From RBG-16-57-11 sp964503145 (lineage in GTDB: Bacteria > Chloroflexota > Anaerolineae > Anaerolineales > UBA4823): 64,000 nt of DNA. The position numbers were made by a program, and so were the translations under genes. Every line of letters starts with the position of its first letter. Position 1 is the stretch's first letter. The stretch spans positions 248,001 to 312,000 of the forward strand of contig CAZCYV010000002.1 in NCBI GenBank assembly GCA_964503145.1, given 5' to 3'. A model generated the notes under the pieces. That model ran no database searches, was not told the origin of the DNA, and saw only the letters and a program-made list of their open reading frames with translations. Positions 7,635 through 15,418 of this stretch are shown in pieces.

Positions 7635-8651
7635 ATGAAATCATTGATCAAAAAGCTGGTCGAAACCCCCGGCCCATCCGGTTATGAGGCGCAGGTGCGC
7701 TCCGTCGTGCGCGCCGAAGTGGAGCCATTCGCCGATGAGGTGCGCGTGGACAACCTGGGCAATCTGATCGTGCGCAAAGGCGAGAAGAAGTCGAATGGCC
7801 TGCGGGTGATGCTGGCAGCGCACATCGATGAGATTGGTTTGATCGTTACGCACATCGATGATTACGGATTCGCTCGTTTCTTGCCGGTCGGCGCAGTTCG
7901 CCCGGGCGTCTGTTTGAGCAGCCGGGTGCGTTTTCTGAACGGCGCTTTAGGGGTGATCGGCGTCGAACGCCTGAGCGACCCGGGAAAAGTTCCAGCTTTT
8001 GAGCAAATGTTTATCGACTTTGGAGTCGCCAACCGCAAAGCGTGCCCGGTGCGAGTGGGCGATCTGGCGGTGTTTGAGCGGCCTTTCCAGGAATTAGGCG
8101 AGCGCCTGGTGGCAAAGGCTCTGGACGATCGCATCAGCGTGGCCATTTTGATCGAAACATTGCGCCAACTCCACCAGCAGGCGAATGCAAGTCTGCATGA
8201 GCTCTATTTTGCCTTCAGCGTTCAAGAAGAAGTCGGGGTGCGCGGTGCGACCACTGCTGCCTACGGCATCGACCCTGATCTGGGCCTGGCAGTGGACGTG
8301 ACCGGCGCCGGCGATACTCCCAAAGGAGCCAGGATGGAGGTCAGCCTGGGTAAAGGGCCAGCGATCAAGGTGCGCGATCAAGGGATGCTGGCGGACCCGC
8401 GTCTGGTGCGCTGGCTGGTCCGAACCGCCGAAGAGGCTGGCCTGCCATACCAGATGGAAATCCTGGAGCGGGGCGGGACGGACGCGAGAGCTATCCAGCT
8501 CACTCGGGCGGGCGTCCCTGCGGGATGCCTCTCGATTCCAGGGCGCTATATTCATACGCCGTCGGAGATGGTCGATTTCGGCGATGTCCAAAACGCTGTG
8601 CGCCTGCTGGTCGAATTGCTCAGGAAACCGATCAGGTTGGGCGAAGTCTGA
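7635..8651 (+). CDS. M42 family metallo-aminopeptidase, copy 3
   Basis: 338 aa. ATG preceded by AGGAG with 7-base spacing. All M42 landmarks are present: AHIDEIGLIV, ALDDRISVAIL, VQEEVGVRGA, AVDVTGAGD and RYIHTPSEMVD. It is closer in sequence to copy 2 than to copy 1 (shared KALDDR, VQEEVG and KGPAI segments), so the cluster looks like an older duplication followed by a recent one. The three genes are 23 bases apart or overlapping and should form one operon, with the solute-binding lipoprotein following 55 bases later. Confidence 0.93.
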   Translation: MKSLIKKLVETPGPSGYEAQVRSVVRAEVEPFADEVRVDNLGNLIVRKGEKKSNGLRVMLAAHIDEIGLIVTHIDDYGFARFLPVGAVRPGVCLSSRVRFLNGALGVIGVERLSDPGKVPAFEQMFIDFGVANRKACPVRVGDLAVFERPFQELGERLVAKALDDRISVAILIETLRQLHQQANASLHELYFAFSVQEEVGVRGATTAAYGIDPDLGLAVDVTGAGDTPKGARMEVSLGKGPAIKVRDQGMLADPRLVRWLVRTAEEAGLPYQMEILERGGTDARAIQLTRAGVPAGCLSIPGRYIHTPSEMVDFGDVQNAVRLLVELLRKPIRLGEV

Positions 8652-8706
8652 AGCGCCTGCGCGCGGATCGGCACATGACCGTCTCATTCGTCCGGGCTTA
8701 TTCCCA

Positions 8707-9999
8707 ATGAAGCTGTTTCGTTCTCTCTTGACTCTGCTGCTGTTGCTGACAGCCTGTGCGGGGAACCTACCTTCCAATAACGCCCCCTCGCCAGGGCAGA
8801 CGCTCTCGCCTGAGCAGACCGTGGCCGCCCAGGCCACGCCTCCGCCACTGGCGACGAGCACACCAACCCCCGTGGGCCCCCTCAAGCTACGCTTGTGGTT
8901 GCCGCCTCAATTCGACCCTGCTGCCAATACGGCGGCAGGGAAGTTGCTCCAACAGCGGTTGAACGAATTTAGCAAACGTCGGCCTGGAGTCGAATTGGAG
9001 GTCCGTATCAAGGCTGTTTACGGCCCGGGCGGCCTGCTGGACTCGCTCAGCGCTGCCAGCGCAGCCGCGCCGCAGGCCGCCCCGGACCTGATCGCCCTGC
9101 CTCGTGATCTATTGGAGGCAGCGGCGCTGAAAGGGCTTCTACGACCCTATAACAACCTCACCAAAGCCCTGGACAGCCCTGACTGGTATGATTATGCGCG
9201 TCAGTTGGCCAGCATTCAAGAGAATATCTACGGCCTGCCGTTTGCTGGGGACGCGCTGGCGTTGGTTTACCGCCCGGAGGCCATCCCTGAACCTCCTACC
9301 AACTGGTCTGATCTGCCGGAAAACAGCCCGATGCTGGTGTTTCCTGCTGCCGATCCACAGGCGGTGTTCACCCTGGCGCTCTATCAGTCGGCTCATGGGA
9401 CTGTCCGCGATGATCAAGGCCGGCCAATGATCGAAACAGCCGCCCTGACCAAGGTTCTGACCTACTACTTGCAGGCGCAAAACGTGGGAATGATGCCAGA
9501 AGTGCTGACCCAATACCAGAGCGATGACCAGGCATGGGATGCCTTTATCGATCGCCGCACCTCTATGGTCGTGACCTGGGCGTCACGCTTCATTGGTAAT
9601 CCGAGTGAAGAAACAGCCATTGCTCCCATACCCACCGCCGACGGAAAACCTTATACCCTGGCGACGGGTTGGGTTTGGGCGCTGTCGTCGCGCGAGTCCA
9701 GGGGCCAGCAGGCAGCCATCGAGTTGGCGGAATTCTTGACCGATAGCGCATTCATGGCTGCCTGGAATGAAGCTGCTGGATTTCTGCCCCTGCGCCCGTC
9801 ATCCCTGGAGCGCTGGGACCGCCTGGACGCGCGGCCTGCGATCAACGTGATCGCCCTCTCCGCTCACGCTTTACCCGCTGCAGATATCTTGAGCAGTCTG
9901 AGCGGCCCCCTTTGGCAGGCCACGATTGATGTCCTGAACGAGCAGGCCGAGCCAGCCGTAGCCGCCCAGCAAGCCGCCGCCAGCTTAACCGGGCCTTAA
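8707..9999 (+). CDS. Solute-binding lipoprotein (ABC family 1, sugar-type)
   Basis: 430 aa from the ATG at 8707, chosen because it begins a lipoprotein signal peptide (MKLFRSLLTLLLLLTAC, lipobox Cys17); the frame is open further upstream but lies inside the M42 gene. A 35-residue Pro/Thr/Ser linker follows, then a periplasmic-binding-protein fold: LRLWLPPQFDP at the start, RPGVELEVRIKAVYG, and GLPFAGDALALVYRPEAI, which is the hinge-region signature of extracellular solute-binding family 1. Such proteins feed sugars or oligosaccharides to ABC permeases, but no permease or ATPase is adjacent. It follows the M42 genes by 55 bases and may be in their transcript. Confidence 0.85.
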   Translation: MKLFRSLLTLLLLLTACAGNLPSNNAPSPGQTLSPEQTVAAQATPPPLATSTPTPVGPLKLRLWLPPQFDPAANTAAGKLLQQRLNEFSKRRPGVELEVRIKAVYGPGGLLDSLSAASAAAPQAAPDLIALPRDLLEAAALKGLLRPYNNLTKALDSPDWYDYARQLASIQENIYGLPFAGDALALVYRPEAIPEPPTNWSDLPENSPMLVFPAADPQAVFTLALYQSAHGTVRDDQGRPMIETAALTKVLTYYLQAQNVGMMPEVLTQYQSDDQAWDAFIDRRTSMVVTWASRFIGNPSEETAIAPIPTADGKPYTLATGWVWALSSRESRGQQAAIELAEFLTDSAFMAAWNEAAGFLPLRPSSLERWDRLDARPAINVIALSAHALPAADILSSLSGPLWQATIDVLNEQAEPAVAAQQAAASLTGP

Positions 10000-10000
10000 G

Positions 10001-10029
10001 TTGACTGGTGTCAGGGGGAATGTTATCAT
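10001..10029 (+). promoter_or_regulatory. Promoter of the LysM-M23 gene
   Basis: TTGACT (10001-10006), 17-bp spacer, TATCAT (10024-10029), TGT before the -10 box. The predicted start is about 10036, only three bases before the ATG at 10039, so the mRNA would be essentially leaderless. Confidence 0.65.
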
Positions 10030-10038
10030 GGCAGATAG

Positions 10039-11277
10039 ATGAACCAACTTTCGATGAACGAAGCCACCCAACCGGTTGATCCAGCTCCAGATCCGCCCGC
10101 CTCGCGCAACTGGCTGATGGCAGCATGGGAAGCGCTCTCGCAGGCTGGGCTGGCAGAGATGAGCCTGCGGCTGGGAACGCATGCCCTGTTACTGGCCTTA
10201 ATCCTGACGTTTGCCTGGGGGCTGCGCATCTTTTATCAAAGCGCTCGAACGCCGCCAGACTCTGCAGGGGCCTCTTCGCCGCCCACGACCCCGCAGCCGG
10301 CGCTACAGGGCCTGCCAACCGATCCATTGACAGACCAGTTCGCGCGCATCCCGGCAGAATTAGAAATCTCTGCGGCCAGTTCCGCGCCATCCCTGGCGGC
10401 TGCTGGCGTTTTCCGGCGAGCGCGGCTGCATACCGACGTCCCCACCCGATCGCGTGATCAGGTGATCCAGTACACCGTCAAGACGGGCGATACTTTGTTC
10501 GATATCGCCGAAAAATTCGGCCTGAAGCCAGAAACAGTGCTGTGGGCAAATCAATATGTGCTGGCAGACAACCCGCACAGCCTGCGGCCCGGGCAAGTGC
10601 TCAACATCTTGCCGGTGGATGGCACCTATCATCGCTGGTCTGCAGGGGATGGCTTGAATGGCGTCGCCCGCTTTTTCGGCGTCACTCCCGAAGCGATCAT
10701 CAACTTTCCGGGCAACCGGCTGGATCCGACCACCATCGGCGATTGGTCCAACCCCAACATCGAACCCGGTACCTGGCTGGTGATCCCTGGCGGTCGGCGT
10801 GAGTTCGTCAGTTGGAGCGCGCCGGTGATCCCGCTGGATAATCCAGGGGTAGCAAAGGTCCTCGGCCCCGGCGCATGCGAGTCGGTTACAGCCGGAATGG
10901 TCGGCGCAGGTGTTTTCGTCTGGCCGGCAGACAACCATTTCATTTCCGGTTTTGATTACAGCCCAGACGCCAATCACCCCGGCATCGACATCGACGGGGG
11001 CGAAGGAGCCCCCGTGTATGCTGCAGATAGCGGCGTGGTGGTCTATGCAGGATGGAACAACTGGGGATATGGCAATGTGGTGGTGATCAACCACGGCAAC
11101 GGCTGGCAAACCCTCTACGCTCACCTGAGCGCTTATTACGTGAGCTGTGGTCAGGGCGTCCTGCAGGGCAACACCATCGGCGCAATTGGCAGCACAGGCA
11201 ACGCCACAGGCTCTCATCTGCATTTTGAGATGATGTACAATGGGGTTAAGGTCAACCCCCATGATTACATGAAATAA
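10039..11277 (+). CDS. LysM-domain M23 metalloendopeptidase (cell-wall hydrolase)
   Basis: 412 aa. One membrane segment (about 47-65) anchors the protein, followed by a Pro/Thr/Ala spacer, two LysM peptidoglycan-binding modules (about 143-191, IQYTVKTGDTLFDIAEKFGL, and about 200-250) and a C-terminal M23 peptidase domain. The zinc ligands are intact: H313 and D317 (HPGID) and H395 in the HLH motif (393-395), with H362 (YAHLS) as the catalytic His. It should cut peptide bridges in peptidoglycan during growth or division, on the outer face of the membrane. No Shine-Dalgarno is seen at 10039, in keeping with the promoter almost touching the ATG; an in-frame ATG at 10054 is the alternative start. 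Confidence 0.93.
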   Translation: MNQLSMNEATQPVDPAPDPPASRNWLMAAWEALSQAGLAEMSLRLGTHALLLALILTFAWGLRIFYQSARTPPDSAGASSPPTTPQPALQGLPTDPLTDQFARIPAELEISAASSAPSLAAAGVFRRARLHTDVPTRSRDQVIQYTVKTGDTLFDIAEKFGLKPETVLWANQYVLADNPHSLRPGQVLNILPVDGTYHRWSAGDGLNGVARFFGVTPEAIINFPGNRLDPTTIGDWSNPNIEPGTWLVIPGGRREFVSWSAPVIPLDNPGVAKVLGPGACESVTAGMVGAGVFVWPADNHFISGFDYSPDANHPGIDIDGGEGAPVYAADSGVVVYAGWNNWGYGNVVVINHGNGWQTLYAHLSAYYVSCGQGVLQGNTIGAIGSTGNATGSHLHFEMMYNGVKVNPHDYMK

Positions 11278-11294
11278 CCCCCGGCAAACGCAGA

Positions 11295-12626
11295 TTACAA
11301 GCGCGCCGCCAGGAACGGCACCAGCATCTCTTCGGCGTGCAGCCCTCCATGCCGCCCGTACATCCGGTTATCCTTGTTTGCCCACCAGAAGTAGGCCTCC
11401 CCCTGTGCAACGACCAGATAATCACCGATGCGATCTTGCAGCTCGGAGTGCGCTTTGCCCGGGCCGAAAAGCCCCATGCGGGCCGCGTACGCTGAATCGA
11501 CTACGGCGAACTGGTTCGGCCAGGCGCGCTCTAAATATTCATGCACAGCCTCGGATTGTCCGGGACGTACATGCAAGTAGGTGAAGCGATTCTCGCCGGT
11601 GGGGTTGATATGCAACCGACGCATCAGACCTGGATGATTGCGTAGGTCGTAATGCGGATCGGGGCGGGTAGCGATCTGGCCGTGATCGGCGGTCAGGATC
11701 AGCAAGGTTTTCTGGCGCGCAACCGGGCTTAGGCGGTCCAGCAACAACTGTTCCATTGCCTGACTGAACAAAGCAAACTCGGCGCTGGTGCGCTCGTCAT
11801 CGGGCCCATAGAAATGCCCGAAACTATCCACCTGATCCCAATAAACCCAGGCGTAAAGCCGCTCATTGGGATTGCTTTCCAGCAAATAGCGCAGGTTAAT
11901 CCACAGGTCGGCCGCAGTGCTGAAGGACTTAACCGTGGCATCTTTGAAAAGCATACGGCTCAGGCCAGAGTCAGCGATGCTGTGATGCTGCAAGGCATAA
12001 CTCTTAACGCCGTGTTCCGCCAGGTGCGTGCCCAGGGTTTTGAATGAGATGAACTTTTCCGGTTCGAAGCCCGCGCGCCCCAGCGCGCCCAGGTCGCTCT
12101 TGAAGGTAATCGGCATATGCAGGATGGTATTGGCGACGATGCCATATTCCTTCATCCACATCTCATAGCCCATGATGCCGTGCTCGGTAGGGCTGCGCCC
12201 CGTCCATAGGGCTGTCAGCGCCGAGGATGTTGTGCTCGGGCTGACCGAAGTGAGAGGGACGAACAACCCCTGCCCTGCCAGAGTGTTCCAGATGGGCGTC
12301 AGTCCCTGTTGCATCCAGCGATCCAGGCGGTGATACGCCAAAGCGTCCATCAACACTAGGATCACCCGCTGATAATCACCTTCCAGCGCCTGTAGGATTT
12401 GCTCCGCCAACGGTTCAGCGCCAATAGCAGGCGCGCCCAGCCATCGGCACACGCTGGAGGGCAGGTTCAGGATGGAATATCCCTGGTAATGCGGGTGTAG
12501 CAGCCCATCGCCCAGGTTAAGTCCAGGAATGCGCTGCCGGCGCAGCATATCCAGATGATTCTGATGAATGGGGTTTGGCAGGATGTCGATATTTGCCTCC
12601 AGTTTGCTAAGATCGCCACGACGCAT
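11295..12626 (-). CDS. Alkaline phosphatase superfamily protein (type I phosphodiesterase/nucleotide pyrophosphatase)
   Basis: 443 aa without a signal peptide, so probably cytoplasmic. The metal sites of the alkaline-phosphatase superfamily are recognisable: VILVLMDALAYHR (first Asp), SPSTTSSALTALWTG (nucleophile Thr region), WDQVDSFGHFYGP (Asp/His), LILTADHGQI (Asp/His) and a late His in LRNHPGLMRRL. The order and the GxxPxxHGIMGY segment fit the type I phosphodiesterase/nucleotide pyrophosphatase branch. The substrate may be nucleotide sugars or phosphodiester lipids; not determinable here. It stands alone, downstream of the fused lipoprotein gene, from which two hairpins separate it. Confidence 0.82.
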   Translation of the reverse strand: MRRGDLSKLEANIDILPNPIHQNHLDMLRRQRIPGLNLGDGLLHPHYQGYSILNLPSSVCRWLGAPAIGAEPLAEQILQALEGDYQRVILVLMDALAYHRLDRWMQQGLTPIWNTLAGQGLFVPLTSVSPSTTSSALTALWTGRSPTEHGIMGYEMWMKEYGIVANTILHMPITFKSDLGALGRAGFEPEKFISFKTLGTHLAEHGVKSYALQHHSIADSGLSRMLFKDATVKSFSTAADLWINLRYLLESNPNERLYAWVYWDQVDSFGHFYGPDDERTSAEFALFSQAMEQLLLDRLSPVARQKTLLILTADHGQIATRPDPHYDLRNHPGLMRRLHINPTGENRFTYLHVRPGQSEAVHEYLERAWPNQFAVVDSAYAARMGLFGPGKAHSELQDRIGDYLVVAQGEAYFWWANKDNRMYGRHGGLHAEEMLVPFLAARL

Positions 12627-12687
12627 CAGTTAAGGTATCTGTAGGATGCGAATTGAGAGTCGGTCATACCGGCCAGCGAAACAGAAT

Positions 12688-12764
12688 CCACAGCGCCAGC
12701 AGTTGCATGCCAGCGCTGTGGAGGAGCGATTTGGCTGTTTGGAGCGCCTGGGGTCAGGCGCTCC
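12688..12764 (-). terminator. Two hairpins after the fused lipoprotein gene
   Basis: GGAGCGCCTG/CAGGCGCTCC (12741-12764, 10 bp, 4-nt loop) and CCACAGCGC/GCGCTGTGG (12688-12721, 9 bp) stand in tandem between the stop at 12780 and the next gene. Neither is followed by a T-run on the minus strand, so they could stabilise the 3' end of an abundant mRNA or act in Rho-dependent or non-canonical termination. Confidence 0.5.
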
Positions 12765-12779
12765 AACGAAAGCCTTGGG

Positions 12780-15104
12780 TTACTTGCACACGCCGGCCGT
12801 CACGCAGGCCTGGGCCATGGCAGATTGCGCCGCTGCCACGTCCAGGTTGGCGACGAACAGGGTCATCACATCGTTGAAGGCGGTCACCCAGCCTTCAGAA
12901 GCCGCCGCGCCGTGCGCCAGGCTCGGCACGATGACGTTGGTCGAGAAGGCGTCCATGGCCGCCTGCAGGTAAGGATCATACAGCGAGCGGTCGCCGTCGG
13001 TGCGGGCAGGGATGGAACCCTTCAGCGGGTTGAAGGCATCCTGACCTTCCTTGGAGCCGGCCAGGGTCAGCCAGGCGATGGCGTTGTCGCGGTGCGGCGC
13101 GCCCTTGGGCAGACCGAAGGTGTCGGAGAGCATGATGAACACGCCATCGGTGCCCGGCGAAGGCGCCCAGCCGTAGTCTTCGTTGACCTTCAGGCCGATG
13201 GAAGTGAAGTAGCCCTGGGCCCAGTCGCCCATGATGGTCATGGCGGCATCGCCGTCGGCCACCAGTTGCGCTGCCTGATCCCAGGACAGGGCGGCGTGGT
13301 CTTCGTTAACATAGTCCATCATCTTGGCGAAGTTCTCCAGCGCGGCCTTGACTTCGGGGCCGTTCCAGTCGGTCGTGCCGTCCCACAGGCCCTTGTACTT
13401 ATCCGGGCCCATCGTGCCCAGCAGCACCGACTCCATCAGGTGGGTGGCCGCCCAGATGCCGTTGTCGCCCAGCGCCAGCGGGGTGATCCCAGCGGCTTTG
13501 AGCTTATCGGCGGCGGCGAAGAACTCATCGAAGGTCTTCGGGGCGGTGATGCCGTTGTCGGCGAAGATCTTCATGTTGTACCACAGCACGTTGGAGCGGT
13601 GGATGTTCACCGGCACGCTCCAGATCTCGCCGTTGTAGGACAGGATGTCGATCACGCCCTGGGGGTACTTGTCCAGCCAGCCGTTCTCTTCGAAGATGAA
13701 GGTCACCGGCTCCATCTTGTCCGCCACCACCCAGGAGTCGGTCAGCTCGTGACCGGCGTGCACCTGGAAGGAATCCGGCGGGTCTCCGGCCTGCATGCGG
13801 GTGGCGAGCACCGCCTTGGCATTGGAACCGGCACCGCCGGCCACCGTGGCGTTGATGATGTTGACGTCCGGATACTTCTGCTTGAAGATCTCGAACATGG
13901 CGTTCAGGCCGTCGGCCTCGCCGCCCGCCGTCCACCACGAGAAGATCTCCAGGTCGCCGCTCAGCGCGGCCGGGGCAGGCTCAGCAGGAGCGGGCTCCTT
14001 GCCCGGTACTGCGGAGAGCTTGCCGGCGATCAGATCAGCCTTGATCTGATCGAGTTCGGACTTGAGTTCTGCCGGAACCATCGAGTCCAGGTCATGGAAG
14101 GGCGCCAGGCCAACGCCGCCGTTCTCCAGGTTGCCTACCGTGACGCCGCCCTTGAAAGTGCCATCCAGAGCGGACTTGACGGCGTTGAAGGTGGTGATGT
14201 CCATGTTCTTCATCACCGAGGTCAGGATGATATCCTTGAAGTCTGGCGCCGTCAGGTACCAGTCCGAGTCAACGCCGATGATGTACACATTGCCGCGCTC
14301 GCGGGCTGCAGCCGCGGTGCCCAGGCCAACCGGGCCGGCAACGGGCATGATGATATCGGCGCCTTCGTCCATCAGCGTCTCGCCCATGGTGCGGCCGTCA
14401 TCCGTGGATTCGAAGTTGCCGGTGAACAGGCCGGTCTGCGTGACGGGATCCCATCCCAGCACTTCCACGTTGGTGCCGTGGCGCTTGTTGTACTCCGCAG
14501 CGCCCAGGGCGTAGCCGTCCATGAAGACCGTGACGGGCGGGATCTGGATGCCGCCGAAGGTGCCGATCTTACCGGTCTTGGTCACGCCAGCGGCCACATA
14601 GCCGGCCAGGAAGCCCGCCTGCTCCGTAGCGAAGACCTGCCCCAGCACATTAGGGAGCGACGGGTCGTAAGCGAAGTCCACGATGGAGAACTTCTGATCC
14701 GGATTCTTCTCCGCCGCCGCTTTGGTGGCGTCGCCCAACAGGAAGCCGACCGTCACGATAATATCGCAGCCCTCGTCGAGGAAGGCGTTGATGTTCTTCT
14801 CGTAATCAGTCTGCTGCTGGCTCTCCAGATACTTGCCTTCGATGCCCAGCTCCGCCATAGCATCCTGAATGCCCTTCCAGGCGGTCGCATTGAAGGACTT
14901 GTCATCGATGCCGCCCGCATCGGTCACCTGGCAGGCCTTGAAGGCTGGCTTGGGCGGCTCAGTCTGCGCTGGCGCAGGCGGCTGCGTTTCCGCTGGCGCG
15001 GGCGGCTCGGTCGGCGCCGGCGTGGCGGCGGGTTGACAGGCAGCCAGGAGCATCGAGGCGATGACCAGCGCTGCCATCAGGGGGTACAGAAATTTCTTAT
15101 TCAT
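12780..15104 (-). CDS. Fused lipoprotein: BMP (PnrA-like) domain + family 1 sugar-binding domain
   Basis: 774 aa, about twice a normal binding protein. Lipoprotein signal with lipobox Cys23 (MLLAAC), then a Pro/Ala/Glu/Thr linker. Residues about 55-365 are a complete BMP-family nucleoside-type binding protein (CQVTDAGGIDDKSFNATAWK, EGCDIIVTVGF, GVDSDWYL). After a short Pro/Ala/Glu linker (366-380) a second, unrelated binding protein follows (381-774): GDLEIFSWWTAGGEADGL, YNGEIWSVPVNIHRSNVLWY, GDWAQGYF, typical of glucose/maltose-type family 1. No internal stop, frameshift or second signal peptide is visible. The RBS GGAGGAG is strong and codon use is very GC-rich, suggesting high expression. 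No permease genes are adjacent. It may bind two ligands, or result from recombination or misassembly between two lipoprotein genes. Confidence 0.85.
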   Translation of the reverse strand: MNKKFLYPLMAALVIASMLLAACQPAATPAPTEPPAPAETQPPAPAQTEPPKPAFKACQVTDAGGIDDKSFNATAWKGIQDAMAELGIEGKYLESQQQTDYEKNINAFLDEGCDIIVTVGFLLGDATKAAAEKNPDQKFSIVDFAYDPSLPNVLGQVFATEQAGFLAGYVAAGVTKTGKIGTFGGIQIPPVTVFMDGYALGAAEYNKRHGTNVEVLGWDPVTQTGLFTGNFESTDDGRTMGETLMDEGADIIMPVAGPVGLGTAAAARERGNVYIIGVDSDWYLTAPDFKDIILTSVMKNMDITTFNAVKSALDGTFKGGVTVGNLENGGVGLAPFHDLDSMVPAELKSELDQIKADLIAGKLSAVPGKEPAPAEPAPAALSGDLEIFSWWTAGGEADGLNAMFEIFKQKYPDVNIINATVAGGAGSNAKAVLATRMQAGDPPDSFQVHAGHELTDSWVVADKMEPVTFIFEENGWLDKYPQGVIDILSYNGEIWSVPVNIHRSNVLWYNMKIFADNGITAPKTFDEFFAAADKLKAAGITPLALGDNGIWAATHLMESVLLGTMGPDKYKGLWDGTTDWNGPEVKAALENFAKMMDYVNEDHAALSWDQAAQLVADGDAAMTIMGDWAQGYFTSIGLKVNEDYGWAPSPGTDGVFIMLSDTFGLPKGAPHRDNAIAWLTLAGSKEGQDAFNPLKGSIPARTDGDRSLYDPYLQAAMDAFSTNVIVPSLAHGAAASEGWVTAFNDVMTLFVANLDVAAAQSAMAQACVTAGVCK

Positions 15105-15259
15105 ACTTTCTCCTCCGAGTTATGTTTGTTCTCTGCGAGTTGCATCGGGAAATGCCATTTGGGTCAAAGGACTTATACATGTTTTTAGACTCAGTTCACC
15201 TCCTGGATAATAGACTACTGTGCTTATGGCAGGAAATCAACCATAGTACCATCTCCTAC

Positions 15260-15288
15260 ACTATAATGCAGTTTTTTGATTATGACAA
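15260..15288 (-). promoter_or_regulatory. Promoter of the fused BMP/sugar-binding lipoprotein
   Basis: TTGTCA (15283-15288), 17-bp spacer, TATAGT (15260-15265), giving a start near 15253 and a long leader before the ATG at 15104. Confidence 0.65.
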
Positions 15289-15377
15289 GAGAGGTGCATC
15301 GACAGACCGTCGAGATTACCCCCATCGATCAATTTTCATCAACCGATGAGTGCTTTTCACGCCCTAAAAGTCCAATC

Positions 15378-15410
15378 TTGTATATGGTTACAACCAACAT
15401 AGGATAGAAT
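15378..15410 (+). promoter_or_regulatory. Promoter immediately before the 15419 lipoprotein
   Basis: TTGTAT (15378-15383) is followed after 16 bp by TAGGAT (15400-15405), overlapping a second -10-like TAGAAT (15405-15410). Starts at 15412-15417 leave 2-7 nt before the ATG at 15419 and there is no Shine-Dalgarno, so the transcript is probably leaderless. Confidence 0.5.
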
Positions 15411-15418
15411 AGCTAATT

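Larger units (their letters stand above)
15105..15418. other. AT-rich divergent intergenic region with two promoters
   Basis: This 314-base gap is clearly richer in A/T than its surroundings. It holds the minus-strand promoter at 15260-15288 with a leader of about 149 nt, and a plus-strand promoter just before 15419. Within the leader, an ATG at 15252 coincides with the predicted transcription start and opens an 18-codon frame ending in AGGAGGTGA. I see no stable terminator or known riboswitch. Confidence 0.5.

Noticed and set aside
12825..15188. A 787-codon open frame on the plus strand, antisense to the fused lipoprotein
   Set aside because: The translation has no recognisable domain or signal and exists because the GC-rich codons of the real gene leave the opposite strand free of stops. 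The sense gene has a promoter, ribosome site and clear families.
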